A stretch of 64,000 nucleotides of DNA from Gari tellinella (GCA_922989275.2 OV277871.1:33490693-33554692), one strand, 5' to 3'; positions 10,526 through 22,181 are shown, numbered from the stretch's first letter. Notes: generated by a model from the sequence alone, not told the origin. Made by a program: numbers and translations.

Positions 10526-10765
10526 GGTGACAGTGGCGGACCAATGGGATGCTTTGATGCCAACAAACAATTCCGTCAGGTCGGCGTCGTATCGTGGGGA
10601 CCGTCCAGGAAATGCGCCAATGGAATCCAAATTTACACCAAAGTTTCAAAGTTCTCCAGATGGATAAATAAACAACTAATGAAATTGTACCAAAAAAAAG
10701 CCAAAAGATTAGATAAAATTCTTGAATATTTACATGTACATATTATTTGTTTTTTTGTATTTTGA
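10526..10765 (+). CDS. S1 serine protease, terminal exon with GDSGGP
   Basis: Preceded by the acceptor TTGTATGTTACAG and read in phase 0. It encodes GDSGGPMGCFDANKQFRQVG, then VVSWGPSRKCANGIQIYTKV, then SKFSRWINKQL and a basic tail, ending at the TGA at 10763-10765. GDSGGP holds the catalytic Ser. VVSWG, the following Cys, IYTKVS and W-I are all conserved in the S1 C-terminus. The tail LDKILEYLHVHIICFFVF is longer and more hydrophobic than usual. It may be real or may mean the true stop lies in another isoform. The residue six before GDSGGP, which sets specificity, lies in the missing exon. Confidence 0.9.
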   Translation, partial: GDSGGPMGCFDANKQFRQVGVVSWGPSRKCANGIQIYTKVSKFSRWINKQLMKLYQKKAKRLDKILEYLHVHIICFFVF

Positions 10766-11125
10766 CATAAATCTACAGTTAAATATCCATAACTCCGTCT
10801 CGCATACTCTGACCCTTTCACTGTCAAAGCCAATGGTGGCACTGAAATTTGCAAACAGTTTAGATCCTGATCAGACGCTGCTTCAGACTCACATCAATGT
10901 TTCTTAAGCCACAAACGCATAAAATTCAAAAGTTTACAAGAGCCGTATACGGCCCTAAATCGCTTACCTTGGACCGTTGATGTAAATGTAACATATCTTG
11001 GAAAGCTGAGAAATTATAACAATATGATAAAAATTACACCATGTCAAATATCAAAGCTCTAGCTATATTAGTTTCAGAGAAGAAGAGGTTTGAAGATTTC
11101 ACTCTATTACTCTATGAAAATTTGC
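10766..11125. other. 3' flank of the protease, half hairpin
   Basis: Around 10848-10890 there is one arm of the I-type module (TTGCAAACAGTTTAGATCCT, then GATCAGACGCTGC) without its partner. Nothing else was recognised before the minisatellite. I saw no AATAAA close behind the stop codon. Confidence 0.5.
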
Positions 11126-14100
11126 GACCCCCGGGTGAACAAACACCACCAATATAACAGTGAACAAGCACCACCGAAATAACAGTGAACAAATAACACA
11201 GTGAACAAACACCACCAAAATAACAGGGAACATATAACACAGTGAACAAACACCACCGAAATAACAGTGAACATGTAACACAATGAACAAACACCACCGA
11301 AATAACAGTAAACATATAACACAGTAAACAAACACCACCAAAATAACAGTGAACATATAACACAGTGAACAAACACCACCGAAATAACAGTAAACATATA
11401 ACACAGTAAACAAACACCACCAAAATAACAGTGAACATATAACACAGTGAACAAACACCACCAAAATAACAGTGAACATATAACACAGTAAACAAACACC
11501 ACCAAAATAACATTGAACATATAACACAGTGAACAAACAGCACTGAAATAACAGTGAACATGTAACACAATGAACAAACACCACCGAAATAACAGTAAAC
11601 ATATAGCACAGTAAACAAACACCACAAAAATAACAGTGAACATATAACACAGTGAACAGACACCACCGACATAACAGTGAACATGTAACACAATGAACAA
11701 ACACCACCGAAATAACATTGAACATATAACACAGTAAACAAACACCACCAAAATAACAGTGAACATATAACACAGTAAACAAAAACCTCCAAAATAACAC
11801 TGAACATGTAACACAATGAACAAACACCACCGAAATAACAGTAAACATATAACACAGTAAACAAACACCACCAAAATAACAATGAACATTTAACACAGTG
11901 AACAAACACCACCTATATAACAGTGAACATATAACACAGTAAACAAACACCACCAAAATAACAGTGAACATATAACACAGTAAACAAACACCACCAAAAT
12001 AACAGTGAACATATAACACAGTGAACAACCACCACCAAAATAACAGTGAACATAAAACACAGTGAACAGACACCACCGAAATAACAGTGAACATGTAACA
12101 CAATGAACAAACACCACCGAAATAACAGTGAACAAACACCACCGAAATAACAGTGAACAAATAACACAGTGAACAAACACCACCAAAATAACAGTGAACA
12201 TATAACACAGTGAACAAACACCACCGAAATAACAGTGAACATGTAACAAAATGAACAAACACCACCGAAATAACAGTAAACATATAACACAGTAAACAAA
12301 AACCACCAAACTAACAGTGAACATATAACACAGTGAACAAACACCACCAAAATAACAGTGAACATATAACACAGTGAACAAACACCACCGAAATAACAGT
12401 GAACATGTAACAAAATGAACAAACACCACCGAAATAACAGTAAACATATAACACAGTAAACAAACACCACCTATATAACAGTGAACATATAACACAGTAA
12501 ACAAACACCACCAAAATAACAGTGAACATATAACACAGTAAACAAACACAAACCAAAATAACAGTGAACATATAACACAGTGAACAACCACCACCAAAAT
12601 AACAGTGAACATAAAACACAGTAACCAGACACCACCGAAATAACAGTGAACATGTAACACAATGAACAAACACCACCGAAATAACAGTGAACATATAACA
12701 CAGTGAACAAACACCACCAAAATAACAGTGAACATTTAACACAGTAAACAAACACCACCAAAATAACAGTGAACATGTAACACAATGAACAAACACCACC
12801 GAAATAACAGTAAACATATAACACAGTAAACAAAAACCACCAAACTAACAGTGAACATATCACACAGTGAACAAACACCACCGAAATAACAGTGAACATA
12901 TAGCACAGTGAACAAACACCACCGAAATAACAGTGAACATGTAACACAATGAACAAACACCACCGAAATAACAGTAAACATATAACACAGTAAACAAACA
13001 CCACCTATATAACAGTGAACATATAACACAGTAAACAAACACCACCGAAATAACAGTGAACATGTAACACAATGAACAAACACCACCGAAATAACAGTAA
13101 ACATATAACACAGTAAACTAACACCACCTATATAACAGTGAACATATAACACAGTAAACAAACACCACCAAACTAACAGTGAACATATAACACAGTAAAC
13201 AAACACCACCAAAATAACAGTGAACATATAACACAGTGAACAACCACCACCAAAATAACAGTGAACATAAAACACAGTGAACAGACACCACCGAAATAAC
13301 AGTGAACATGTAACACAATGAACAAACACCACCGAAATAACAGTGAACATATAAGAAAGTAAACAAACACCACCAAAATAACAGTGAACATATAACACAG
13401 TAAACAAACACCACCAATATAACAGTGAACATATAACATAGTAAACAAACACCACCAAAATAACAGTGAACATATAACACAGTGAACAAACACCACCAAA
13501 AAAACAGTGAACATATAACACAGTAAACAAACACCACCAAAATAACAGTGAACATATAACACAGTGAACAAACACCACCAAAATAACAGTGAACAAACAC
13601 CATCGAGGTAACATTGAACAAATAACACAGTGAACAAACACCACCAAAATAACAGTGAACATATAACACATTGAACAAACACCACCGAAATAACAGTGAA
13701 CATGTAACACAATTAACAAACAACACCGAAATAACAGTAAACATATAACAGAGTAAACAAACACCACCAAAATAACAGTGAACATATAACACAGTGAACA
13801 AACACCACCAAAATAACAGTGAACATATAACACAGTGAACAAACACCATCAAAATAACAGTGAACATATAACACAGTGAACAAACACCACCGAAATAATA
13901 GTGAACATGTAACACAATGAACAAACACCACCGAAATAACAGTAAACAAATAACACAGTGAACAAACACCACCAAAATAGTAGTGAACATATAACACAGT
14001 GAACAAACACCACCAAAATAACAGTGAACATGTAACACAATGAACAAACACCACCGAAATAACAGTAAACATATAACACAGTAAACAAACACCACCAAAA

Positions 14101-15905
14101 TAACAGTGAACATATAACAAAGTGAACAAACACCACCAAAATAGCAGTGAACATATAACACAGTGAACAAACACCACCAAAATAACTGTGAACAAACACC
14201 ACCGAAATAACATTGAACAAATAACACAGTGAACAAACACCACAAAAATAACAGTGAACATATAACACAGTGAACAAACACCACCGAAATAACAGTGAAC
14301 ATGTAACACAATGAACAAACACCACCGAAATAACAGTAAACATATAACACAGTAAACAAACACCACCAAAATAACAGTGAACATATAACACAGTGAACAA
14401 ACACCACCAAAATAACAGTGAACATATAACACAGTGAACAAACACCACCGAAATAACAGTGAACATATAAGACAGTGAACAAACACAACCGAAATAACAG
14501 TGAACATGTAACACAATGAACAAACACCACCGAAATAACAGTAAACATATAACACAGTAAACAAACACCACCAAAATAACAGTGAACATATAACACAGTG
14601 AACAGACACAATCGAAATAACAGTGAACATGTAACACAATGAACAAACACCACCGAAATAACAGTGAACATATGACACAGTAAACAAACACCACCAAAAT
14701 AACAGTGAACATATAACACAGTAAACAAACACCACCAAAATAACAGTGAACACATAACACAGTGAACAAACACCACCAATATAACAGTGAACATATAACA
14801 CAGTGAACAAACATCACCGAAATAACAGTGAACATATAACACAGTGAACAGACACCACCAAAATAACAGTGAACATGAAACACAATGAACAAACAACACC
14901 AAAATAACAGGGAACATATAACACAGTAAACATACACCACCAAAATAACAGTGATCATATAACACAATGAACAGACACCACCGAAATAACAGTGAACATG
15001 TAACACAATGAACAAACACCACCGAAATAACAGTGAACATATAACACAGTAAACAAACACCACCAAAATAACAGTGAACATATAACACAGTAAACAAACA
15101 CCACCAAAATAACAGTGAACATATAACACAGTGAACAAACACCACCAATATAACAGTGAACATATAACACAGTGAACAAACACCACCGAAATAACAGTGA
15201 ACATTTAACACAGTGAACAAACACCACCAAAATAATAGTGAACATATAACACAGTGAACAAACACCACCAACATAACAGTGAACAAACACCACCGAAATA
15301 ACATTGAACAAATAAAACAGTGAACAAACACCACCAAAATAACAGTGAACATATAACACAGTGAACAAACACCACCGAAATAACAGTGAACATATAACAC
15401 AGTGAACAAACACCACCAAAATAATAGTGAACATATAACACAGTGAACAAACACCACCAACATAACAGTGAACAAACACCACCGAAATAACAGTGAACAA
15501 ATAAAACAATGAACAAACACCACCAAAATAACAGTGAACATATAACACAATGAACAAACACCACCGAAATAACAGTGAACATGTTACACAATGAACAAAC
15601 ACCATCGAAATAACAGTGAACATGTAACACAGTGAACAAACAAACACGGAACTAACAGTGAACATATAACACAGTGAAGAAACACCACAGAAGTAACAGT
15701 GAACATATAACACAGTGAACAAACACCACCAAAATAACAGTGAACAATCAAACATCGAAATAACAGTGAACATATAACACAGTGCACAATCAGCACATAA
15801 ATAACAGTGAACATATTACACAGTGAGCAAACAACACCAAAATAACAGTTAACATATAACACAGTGAACAAACAACACCGAAATAGCAGTGATCATATAA
15901 CACTG
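11126..15905 (-). repeat. 41-bp minisatellite, about 115 units
   Basis: The unit reads GTGAACATATAACACA, then GTGAACAAACACCACC, then AAAATAACA (plus strand). The two GTGAACA starts show it grew from 16- and 25-bp half-units, and a few 25-bp half-units occur alone. Variants alternate: GTGAACATAT / GTGAACATGT..CAATG / GTAAACATAT..GTAAAC. They often form a 123-bp three-unit cycle. The minus strand has long frames in all three phases because 41 is not a multiple of three and the unit has no minus-strand stop. These predicted Cys/Val/Phe-rich peptides have no supporting context, and I regard them as an artefact. Confidence 0.95.
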
Positions 15906-16240
15906 AAATACTCATGACTAGATATAATTATGTGATTAGAACAGTCTTTCAAGATAGGAAAAGCTTAAGGCAGACCAAACCAAATGCAGACAGGTCCTTT
16001 ATAAGAGCGCCAGATCTGGCTCAAAGCTGTTTGCAATGAAATAAATAGTTTTAGTTTTTTACTTTTAAGCAATACTGACTCATAATGACGCATTGCGCTA
16101 TATTCTCATACTAACTCATTTTGACACACTTTTATCAACTAGCTTGTATTGAGATAAGCATTGATAACTGTTTATCGCTTATGAGTTAAAAAGTGTTTAT
16201 TGGGAAAGAATAATGTCTTATCCGCTGTAACACCCTACTA
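15906..16240. other. Worn MITE remnant, B-like
   Basis: The right edge (TTATTGGGAAAGAATAATGT, then CTTATCCGCTGTA, near 16198-16230) matches the end of family B. The interior has AGATCTGGCTCAAAGCTGTT, a decayed core arm, near 16011. The left terminus is not recognisable. Confidence 0.45.
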
Positions 16241-16255
16241 AACAAACAAGCCTAC

Positions 16256-16307
16256 CTTTAGACAATTCTTTCAGGACATCCCTGTGTTGTTTCAGAGACT
16301 GTTCTGT
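16256..16307 (-). CDS. SHTN1: Shootin-1-like exon (EQSLKQHRDVLKELS)
   Basis: Minus-strand exon of 52 bp, with acceptor CCCAGATGTTACAG and donor G|GTAGGC. In phase 0 it encodes TEQSLKQHRDVLKELSK, a coiled-coil segment. It joins in phase to the exon at 17257-17354 and would correspond to the LEQRKVLEKC-type stretch of vertebrate shootin-1, a cytoskeletal clutch protein of growing axons. The next exon downstream was not found before the minisatellite. The exon call rests on its borders and phase; the family call rests on the whole exon series. Confidence 0.55.
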
Positions 16308-16479
16308 CTGTAACATCTGGGTATTCACCGACTGGTACTGTAACCATGGTAACAAAACCAATAATAAATGTTACATTACAACTACATCTTACACTCCCAT
16401 TTAAATGCATCCCCTCTAATGCCCCCTTCCAAATATTTTTTCTGAATTTAGATTTTTTCAAAAATTCTTTTAAGATAGG

Positions 16480-16565
16480 GTAAGAGTGTCAAACAGTTTG
16501 GATCCTGATGAGATGCCCCGTTACCTAGCATCTCATCTGAATCCAAATTGTTTGCAAAGGTGATA
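16480..16565. mobile_element. Family I hairpin fragment
   Basis: AGTGTCAAACAGTTTGGATC followed by CTGATGAGATGCCCCG and the inverse ATCTCATCTGAATCCAAATT. Only the core remains; no TTAA ends are visible. Confidence 0.6.
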
Positions 16566-16687
16566 CTGTTTTGCAGTTATTGTAATTCTACAATTATGTT
16601 CTAATCCCATATCCAAATAAGTTTAAACTTACATGACAGTTTCGGCTTTCAGTTTTTCATACTGTGAAATTGACCGATGGAGGAAGA

Positions 16688-16789
16688 CGTCATAAGCTTT
16701 GGTTTAAACAATATTTTATTCAAATAATGAAATGGATTGGACAACAGGCATTGCCTATGTAAGTCCTCTCCTCTCCGTCATAAGCTTTG
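16688..16789 (-). mobile_element. 5'-truncated LINE 3' end with 14-bp target duplication
   Basis: On the minus strand the insert reads GGACTTACATAGGCAATGCC and ends with ..ATTTGAATAAAATATTG. It is only about 74 bp (16702-16775). It is flanked by perfect copies of CGTCATAAGCTTTG at 16688-16701 and 16776-16789. An AATAAA signal, extreme 5' truncation and a long target-site duplication are classic marks of LINE retrotransposition. Confidence 0.8.
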
Positions 16790-16959
16790 TTTACTACTGG
16801 GCATTTTTCCCGTAGTAAATAGAGGCCAGTAGGTGGGGCTCATTTGATATCCCCCTTTGTTCATGACTATGTCCTCCTGTACGATGCATAGTGATTCTCT
16901 TAATCTCCTCAGGGATGTGTTATCTTTAAATGGGTTATACTTTATACCCTAGTTTTAAA

Positions 16960-17122
16960 CAATTTGCCCCATAAAGACACCTTTCTACGACTAATGTATT
17001 ACTCCACTGTGGAAAATAGCTCTCTTTTTATAGTCATGAATATGTACCATTAGAATTATATGTATATGGTATCTTAAAGCAGCCTAAAAGTAAAGCAGAG
17101 TGTGCCTTTCCCAAGAAAAGTG
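16960..17122. mobile_element. Family D MITE, left part
   Basis: Contains CCCCATAAAGACACC, ATTACTCCACTGTGG, CATGAATATGTACCAT and CTTAAAGCAGCC..AGTAAAGCAGAGTG, i.e. one D arm. The right arm is replaced by other sequence, including an H-like hairpin (CAGTGCTGACTCTGCTCAGA) near 17140-17205. Confidence 0.55.
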
Positions 17123-17256
17123 TACAAGCATATATACCAAAACAGTGCTGACTCTGCTCAGACAGCTCCTTCAAAAGCTGTCTGATCTGGGTCTTCACTG
17201 TTTTCAAAACACATCAACATACAATATTAGCAGGAGAAGGCGTGATGAGAACCTAC

Positions 17257-17354
17257 CCTGGCTTGAGCCCACTTGTAATTCTCTTTCTCTAAGTGCAAAT
17301 ATTGGTGGGTCTGGGTTAAATCTGTCTTCATCATCGCCATTTCATTCCTCAATT
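17257..17354 (-). CDS. SHTN1: Shootin-1-like coiled-coil exon (ELRNEMAMMK)
   Basis: 98 bp, with acceptor TGTTATTGCAG and donor GTAGGT. The incoming G plus AA gives Glu, so the junction reads ..NAKLK-ELRNEMAMMKTDL.., then HQYLHLEKENYKWAQAR. KELR followed by a heptad-like stretch matches the KELRDQI region of vertebrate shootin-1. Phase 2 in and phase 0 out match both neighbouring exons. No stop interrupts this exon. It lies between D-family MITEs. Confidence 0.65.
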
Positions 17355-17442
17355 CTGCAATAACACCATACAAAATTTCAGAATTGACAACACTTAACAA
17401 TATTCGATCACATACAGTGGAATTTCAATATCTCAAAGTCGC

Positions 17443-17786
17443 TGAACCATCAGTACTCCATGAATACACCTTTTTACGCCTTTAATTTATTCCTCCATTG
17501 TTAAAAAACTTCCACCTCATACACTAATTAATATGAATCATATGAAATGCTTTTCTATATTCAAGCAGATGGTAGTCTAATAAAGCAGACTGAAAGTAAA
17601 GCAGAATGATATTTAATCAATATGCACCATACAAAATATTTTTTATAATCTAGCAAGTGGTAGCTTAATGCAGGTTGAAAGTAAAGCAGAATGCGCATTC
17701 AGGCGCCTTCTGCTTTACTTTCAGTCTGCTTTAAGTGGTAACCTATTTTCAAAAACAAGAAACAAGCTATGGGGTAATGGGTTAAG
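17443..17786. mobile_element. Family D MITE cluster
   Basis: Left arm ACACCTTTTTACGCCTTTAA, ATTTATTCCTCC; two partial cores (CTGAAAGTAAAGCAGAATG near 17589 and GGTTGAAAGTAAAGCAGAAT near 17674); right arm CAAGCTATGGGGTAATGGGTTAA. The doubled core suggests an internal duplication. Confidence 0.6.
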
Positions 17787-17788
17787 TA

Positions 17789-18089
17789 GTTACCAGTCTT
17801 ACAACACAAGCTATGAATAATAGGGCTGTTTTTACCCTACCTTTCAGTTTAGCATTCAGTGTCTTTGTAAGGCCATTTTCCTGAGTATTACTATTCATGC
17901 GCATTCTGCATTACTTTCAACCTGCTTTAAGTAGAACCCTATTGTCAAAACTAGAAACAGATTAAGGGGTAATAGGTTAAGCAGTTACCAGTCTTACAAC
18001 ACAAGCTATGAATAATAGGGCTGTTTTTACCCTACCTTTCAGTTTAGCATTCAGTGTCTTTGTAAGGCCATTTTCCTGAGTATTACTAT
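17789..18089. repeat. 195-bp direct duplication spanning an exon end
   Basis: 17789-17894 and 17984-18089 are identical over 106 bp, at an offset of exactly 195. Similarity continues leftward through the D-MITE arm, but with many differences. The identical part covers the 3' end and splice donor of a shootin-like exon plus about 50 bp of intron. Confidence 0.9.
17841..17894 (-). pseudogene. Partial duplicate of shootin-like exon end
   Basis: Encodes SNTQENGLTKTLNAKLK and keeps the donor G|GTAGGG. It lacks the upstream acidic part and has no acceptor; instead it runs into MITE sequence (GCAGAATGCGCATGAATAG on the minus strand). It cannot be spliced in as an exon but offers a second donor downstream of the true one. 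Confidence 0.75.
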
Positions 18090-18135
18090 CAGGTTCATCT
18101 TCGTCCAGGTCTAGCTTCAAGGTTGTGATATCCCC
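18036..18135 (-). CDS. SHTN1: Shootin-1-like exon with acidic LDLDEDEPD segment
   Basis: The minus-strand frame reads GDITTLKLDLDEDEPDSNTQ, then ENGLTKTLNAKLK, and ends in phase 1 at G|GTAGGG. In vertebrate shootin-1 a VITEEI-acidic cluster precedes the KELR coiled coil, and the same order is seen here. The acceptor is uncertain: family D MITE sequence starts at the GATATC end, and the nearest AG is TTGAAG just before CTAGACCTGG. The roughly 30 residues expected before this point (a KENKTLKR-type stretch) were not found. Confidence 0.6.
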
Positions 18136-18374
18136 CATAAAAGCACCTTTTAGCACATTTAACTTATTCCTCCACTACAGAAAATAGTTCCAATTGAATC
18201 AGTCAGGCTAATGTATAATTAGAAATAGTTTTCCATATTCTAGAAGATGGAAACTTAAAGCAGGCGGAAAGTAAAGCAGAATGTGCCTTAAGGTACATTC
18301 TGCTTTACTTTCAACCTGCTTTAAGTGGTCACCTGTCTTCAAAACTAGAAACAGGCTATAAAGTAAAGGTTTAA
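18131..18374. mobile_element. Family D MITE next to an exon
   Basis: Left arm CCCCCATAAAAGCACCTTTT, ACTTATTCCTCCACTACAGA; core GGCGGAAAGTAAAGCAGAAT with its inverse ACATTCTGCTTTACTTTC; right arm AAACAGGCTATAAAGTAAAG. The left edge touches the shootin-like exon and may have replaced its acceptor. Confidence 0.7.
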
Positions 18375-18439
18375 CAAGAAACATTATGACAACATCAAGC
18401 TACTTTTGCCTGTAACCCAATCCTATGTGGTTGTTAAAT

Positions 18440-19035
18440 ACCGGCAGCTTTTCTCAATCTTTAATTCTTTTTAATTTAAAACCCATTACAACCAAATCAA
18501 GCTACTTTTACATGTAACATATTTGTTAGTTCTGGGCCTCATACCGACAGCCTTTCTCAATCTCATACCTGTTTCTGAGAGTGTCATATGTCTAGTATAT
18601 TTACCTGTGTGGCATAGTTTTGGGCCTCATACCAACAACCTTTCTCAATCTCATACTTGTTTCTGAGTGTATCAAATGTATTTTATATTTACCTATGTTG
18701 CGTAGTTCTGGGCCTCATACCGACAGCCTTTCTCAATCTCATACTTGTTTCTGAGAGTGTCATTTGGCAGTAGTATATTTACCTGTGTGTCATAGTTTTA
18801 GGCCTCATACCAGCAGCCTTTCTCAATCTCATACTTGTTTCTGAGAGTGTCATATGTCTTTTATATTTACCTGTGTGGTGTAGTTCTGGGCCTCATACCG
18901 ACAGCCTTTCTAAATCTCATACTTGTTTCTGAGAGTGTCATATGTCTTTTATATTTACCTGTGTGGCGTAGTTCTGGGTCTCATACCGACAGCCTTTCTA
19001 AATCTCATACTTGTTTCTAAGAGTGTCATACTCCA
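18440..19035 (-). repeat. 88-bp tandem array of exon-plus-donor units
   Basis: Six units (GGGCCTCATACCGACAGCCT near 18530, 18618, 18706, 18795, 18882 and 18970) and one worn unit near 18455. On the minus strand each unit encodes YDTLRNKYEIEKGCRYE, then AQNYATQ, followed by a donor-like GTAAATATA. The four or five inner units read GAG where the two outer units (18877 and 18966) read TAG. Only the 18966 unit has an upstream acceptor. In-frame read-through between units meets TGA. Confidence 0.85.
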
Positions 19036-19053
19036 CCAGAGCAGGATGAATCA
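18959..19053 (-). pseudogene. SHTN1: Shootin-1-like exon with in-frame stop
   Basis: The acceptor TGTTTATTCCAG and donor CACACAG|GTAAAT bound 95 bp. T from the exon at 29438-29498 plus TG gives Leu, so the series reads ..DMKG-L-IHPALVEYDTLRNKYEI-stop-KGCRYE... Sister units in the tandem array have Glu at the stop, giving YEIEKGCR, which matches the LEIEKTCR segment of vertebrate shootin-1. The TAG would cut the protein early. Either the locus is a pseudogene, or a working gene uses another allele or copy. Confidence 0.65.
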
Positions 19054-19067
19054 CTGGAATAAACAAG

Positions 19068-19258
19068 TACAGTAAACCCTCGCTATTACGACCACTAAAA
19101 CGAAGGCTAAATGATTGTATAAAAGAGAGGTGACAGCTTAAAGCAAGGTGGCAGTGAAACAGAAAGCTCCTAAAGCACCTTGCTTTAAGCGGTCACCTAC
19201 CGTAAACACTCTAATAATTAACATAATTTAGTGGTCGTAATAGAGAGGTTTTACTGTA
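19068..19258. mobile_element. Family A MITE
   Basis: TACAGTAAACCCTCGCTATT at the left and ATAGAGAGGTTTTACTGTA at the right, TA flanked. Core AAAGCAAGGTGGCAGTGAAA..ACCTTGCTTTAAGCGG, partly deleted. It begins 15 bp upstream (on the gene strand) of the acceptor of the exon at 18959-19053. Confidence 0.85.
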
Positions 19259-20651
19259 TTCTCTTATCACACAGTACATCTCAGGGGCAGAACCATCTCT
19301 TAGTTTAACTCTTTCCTCCTTTAACCCATTACCCCTTAAAATATGCATTTTACACCTCTTATGTATTCTTCCATTGAAGAAAATATCACCATTTTTCAAC
19401 AGTCTTGGATATGCATTATTTTTAGCTCACCTGAGCCAAAGGCTCAAGGTGAGCAATTGGGATTGCCCTGTGTCCGGCGTCCGGCGCTGTGCGTCGTCTA
19501 TCGTCCGTCGTTAACAATTACTTCAAATGACATCTCCTCCTATACCGCTTGGCAGAATTTAACCAAACTTTGCAGAAATGTTCCTTGGGTCAAGCTCTTT
19601 CAAATTTGTTCAAAGAATTAAAAAACAATGCAGAACTCTGGTTGCCATGGCAACCAAAGTGAAAAAATAAGGAAATCTTAAAAAATATTCTTGTAAAAAA
19701 CTTCAAGGACCAGAGCTTAGATATGTGGCACATGGCATCATCTGCAGGTCCGCTATCAAGTTTGTACAAATTATATCTCTTGGGTCAAAATTGGCCCCGC
19801 TCCGGGGGTCACAGATTTACATATAGTTATATTGTGAAATTTACACATGTCTTCTCCTGTGGAACTAATATGGCCAGAGCTTTTATATTTGGCATGTTGA
19901 CACTTCTAGATGTCCTTGACCTATTTTGTTCAAATGATTTCAGTCTATTGCATAGATAGATAGATATTTTATTCATACATAAGGCCAGAGGCCCAACAGT
20001 ACACAAGCATACAAATCATGCAATACATAGTCAAAGACAAAGGTATGTTAGCGATGTATACGAGGAGAAAATGAGACGTAGCTTTTGATATATTCACATA
20101 AGGATTTATCTTTACATAAATTTATAAGAAGTGTGTTGTGAAACTTTTCTACAAGAGACCGTACCATTTGCTAAATCTCTTTTCGCTGTCCAAATATTTT
20201 TATTTTTCTACTTTGTGTAACAGATGTGTTCGGCTTGTGTGCACCAAATGGGTTAAAGTACATGTATCTATTTAATGCTCAAAAGGCGAAGACATCAGTT
20301 CTTGTAGAAGCATGTGCGCGTTTACCTGTTATGAATTACATAGAAATATATACATTTAAGCAATAAAACATGTCTGTGTATAATATTTACTACCTATACC
20401 AGTATAACACTGGAATATTCCATGGAATACTCATCCGATACCTCACATATTTATAATACACTTTCATGTGCTGACAGCAATACCGTTCTTTGTTTCGCTA
20501 ATTTACCAATGCTTTTTGCCTTTCCGATAAGAAACAAAAGACAGAAAGCAAAAGTAAATTAGCATGTAAAATAAAATACATGTATCAAATCAAAGTTCAT
20601 GTTCCAGTGCGAAGTCTTACTGAGAAATCTGTAAGGTCAAGCACCGGAACG

Positions 20652-20899
20652 TTAACCCTTTGGACCCCAGTCACGCACAAATGCATCATTTACAGACAGT
20701 GTATAAATGAGGAGTACATTTGTCCTATGTATACAGTGGACTTCTAGGTCTGAGGTCTTCTAAATGAGCCTCTGGTCAAGGTCTGCACTGTCTTACATAT
20801 TGCAATATGTTGGCAGAAACTATCCTAAATGGGAAAGTGGACTGGGGTAAAATTGGAATTGGAATTTACCAGTTGTGGTATAAGGGAGGGAAGGGTTAA
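20652..20899 (+). mobile_element. Family H MITE in LINE 3' UTR
   Basis: TTAACCCTTTGGACCCCAGT at the left, GGGAGGGAAGGGTTAA at the right. The core GAGGTCTTCTAAATGAGCCT is a diverged form of the GACCCTGATCAGAGGGCTCC hairpin. Confidence 0.65.
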
Positions 20900-21477
20900 A
20901 TATACATTTTACTTTTATCTACAATGATGAAATACATATTGACTAGGCTACTACCTTTCAAAGTATAAGTAGCTAACATATAGAGTAGTCAAACCCTTTA
21001 TCAGGTTGCCCCTCTTTAAGAGGCATGTATATAATACAGGGACAGGGGATGCTCACCGCAGACAAAGAGCAAAGTAGGAAGCCTCTTAATGAACTTTCCA
21101 CATTGATCCCTATCTGCACCAACAAGAACTGGCTTTTAACCATGATTTAAGTGGCCGCAAGCCTCAGAGGTGTATGCCTGTATATTCACTAAGCGTGAGT
21201 TTTAGAACATATTGATACAATGCCCATTAAAGGGAGGTAAATACACTTAATTTTTGTATTACTAATATATATCAAATACAAAAGTTTTCGAGTTCAAATT
21301 AACAATTATTAAAGTAATAAATAAATTCATTTTATATTTCTACGTCTTGGTAATGACCTGGTACTGTAAATCTACATTTATTTAGATTCACCTTACCAAT
21401 TTGAAAACAAGACAGCGCTGAGTGTTGTTTCTCCTATAGATAAATGGGGGGAAAAGAAGGGGGTAATTTATGTACAT

Positions 21478-22152
21478 TTATCGGTTCACGTATAGTGCAG
21501 TGCTTCTTAATTGAAAACTTTTATATACAAACAATGACATATTTCTAACTTCTTCAACATTTCTCGACTTTAAAAGGTCAGCAAACTTCTGAGGATTATG
21601 GTGTCTCCAATAATATGGTCTAATATAAGCGCATCTCAGTTCATGGTATAATGGACATTCTAATAAGAAATGATACTCATCTTCTAGAGTATTACAATAT
21701 TGGCATTTTCTAGCTTGTCTAGGTATTGGGTTTGGTTTATGCCATCTTCCCGTTTCTATTTCAAGATAATGTGCTGATACTCTTAATCTAGTTAACTCTT
21801 GTCTAAATCTTTTGATATTGACTACATCTAAATATTCTTTAAAACCAAAATCTGAAAACAAACGATAACTGTCGGCTCTTGGTGAATTTTCAATTTCTTG
21901 GAACCAGTTTTGGATAAAATTATCATTAATTCTTTGTTTAAAAATCCCGAGGAAAAGTTCGGGGTTCCCAACCCCCTGTTGTAACCAAACATTGTTAAAA
22001 CCTAGTGATTCTAATAATTGTTTTACATTGAACAGCCAAGAAGCCTTATTGGGATGCTTTTGCATATCTTCTAACATCATATCATATACATATTTAATAT
22101 ATTTCAAATCAGAAGACTGAATAATCTTAAGCCAGTATCGTATAACCGACAC
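21478..22152 (-). pseudogene. LINE ORF2 C-terminal domain
   Basis: About 225 codons are open. RFRQELTRLRVSAHYLEIET is followed by a zinc-knuckle-like CQYCNTLEDEYHFLLEC (C-x2-C-x7-H-x4-C) and YIRPYYW, typical of the region after RT in APE-type LINEs, probably involved in nucleic acid binding. It ends at a stop next to the 3' UTR. It is one frameshift away from the RT frame at 22182, near position 22170, so the protein is broken. Confidence 0.85.
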
Positions 22153-22181
22153 TAATCTATTTTGTTTTAGCGATGTTCTTC

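Noticed and set aside
11099..15871. Overlapping minus-strand frames up to about 810 codons, rich in V, F, C and Y
   Set aside because: They are produced by the 41-bp minisatellite, which has no minus-strand stop in any phase. Three frames are open at once and no gene context exists.
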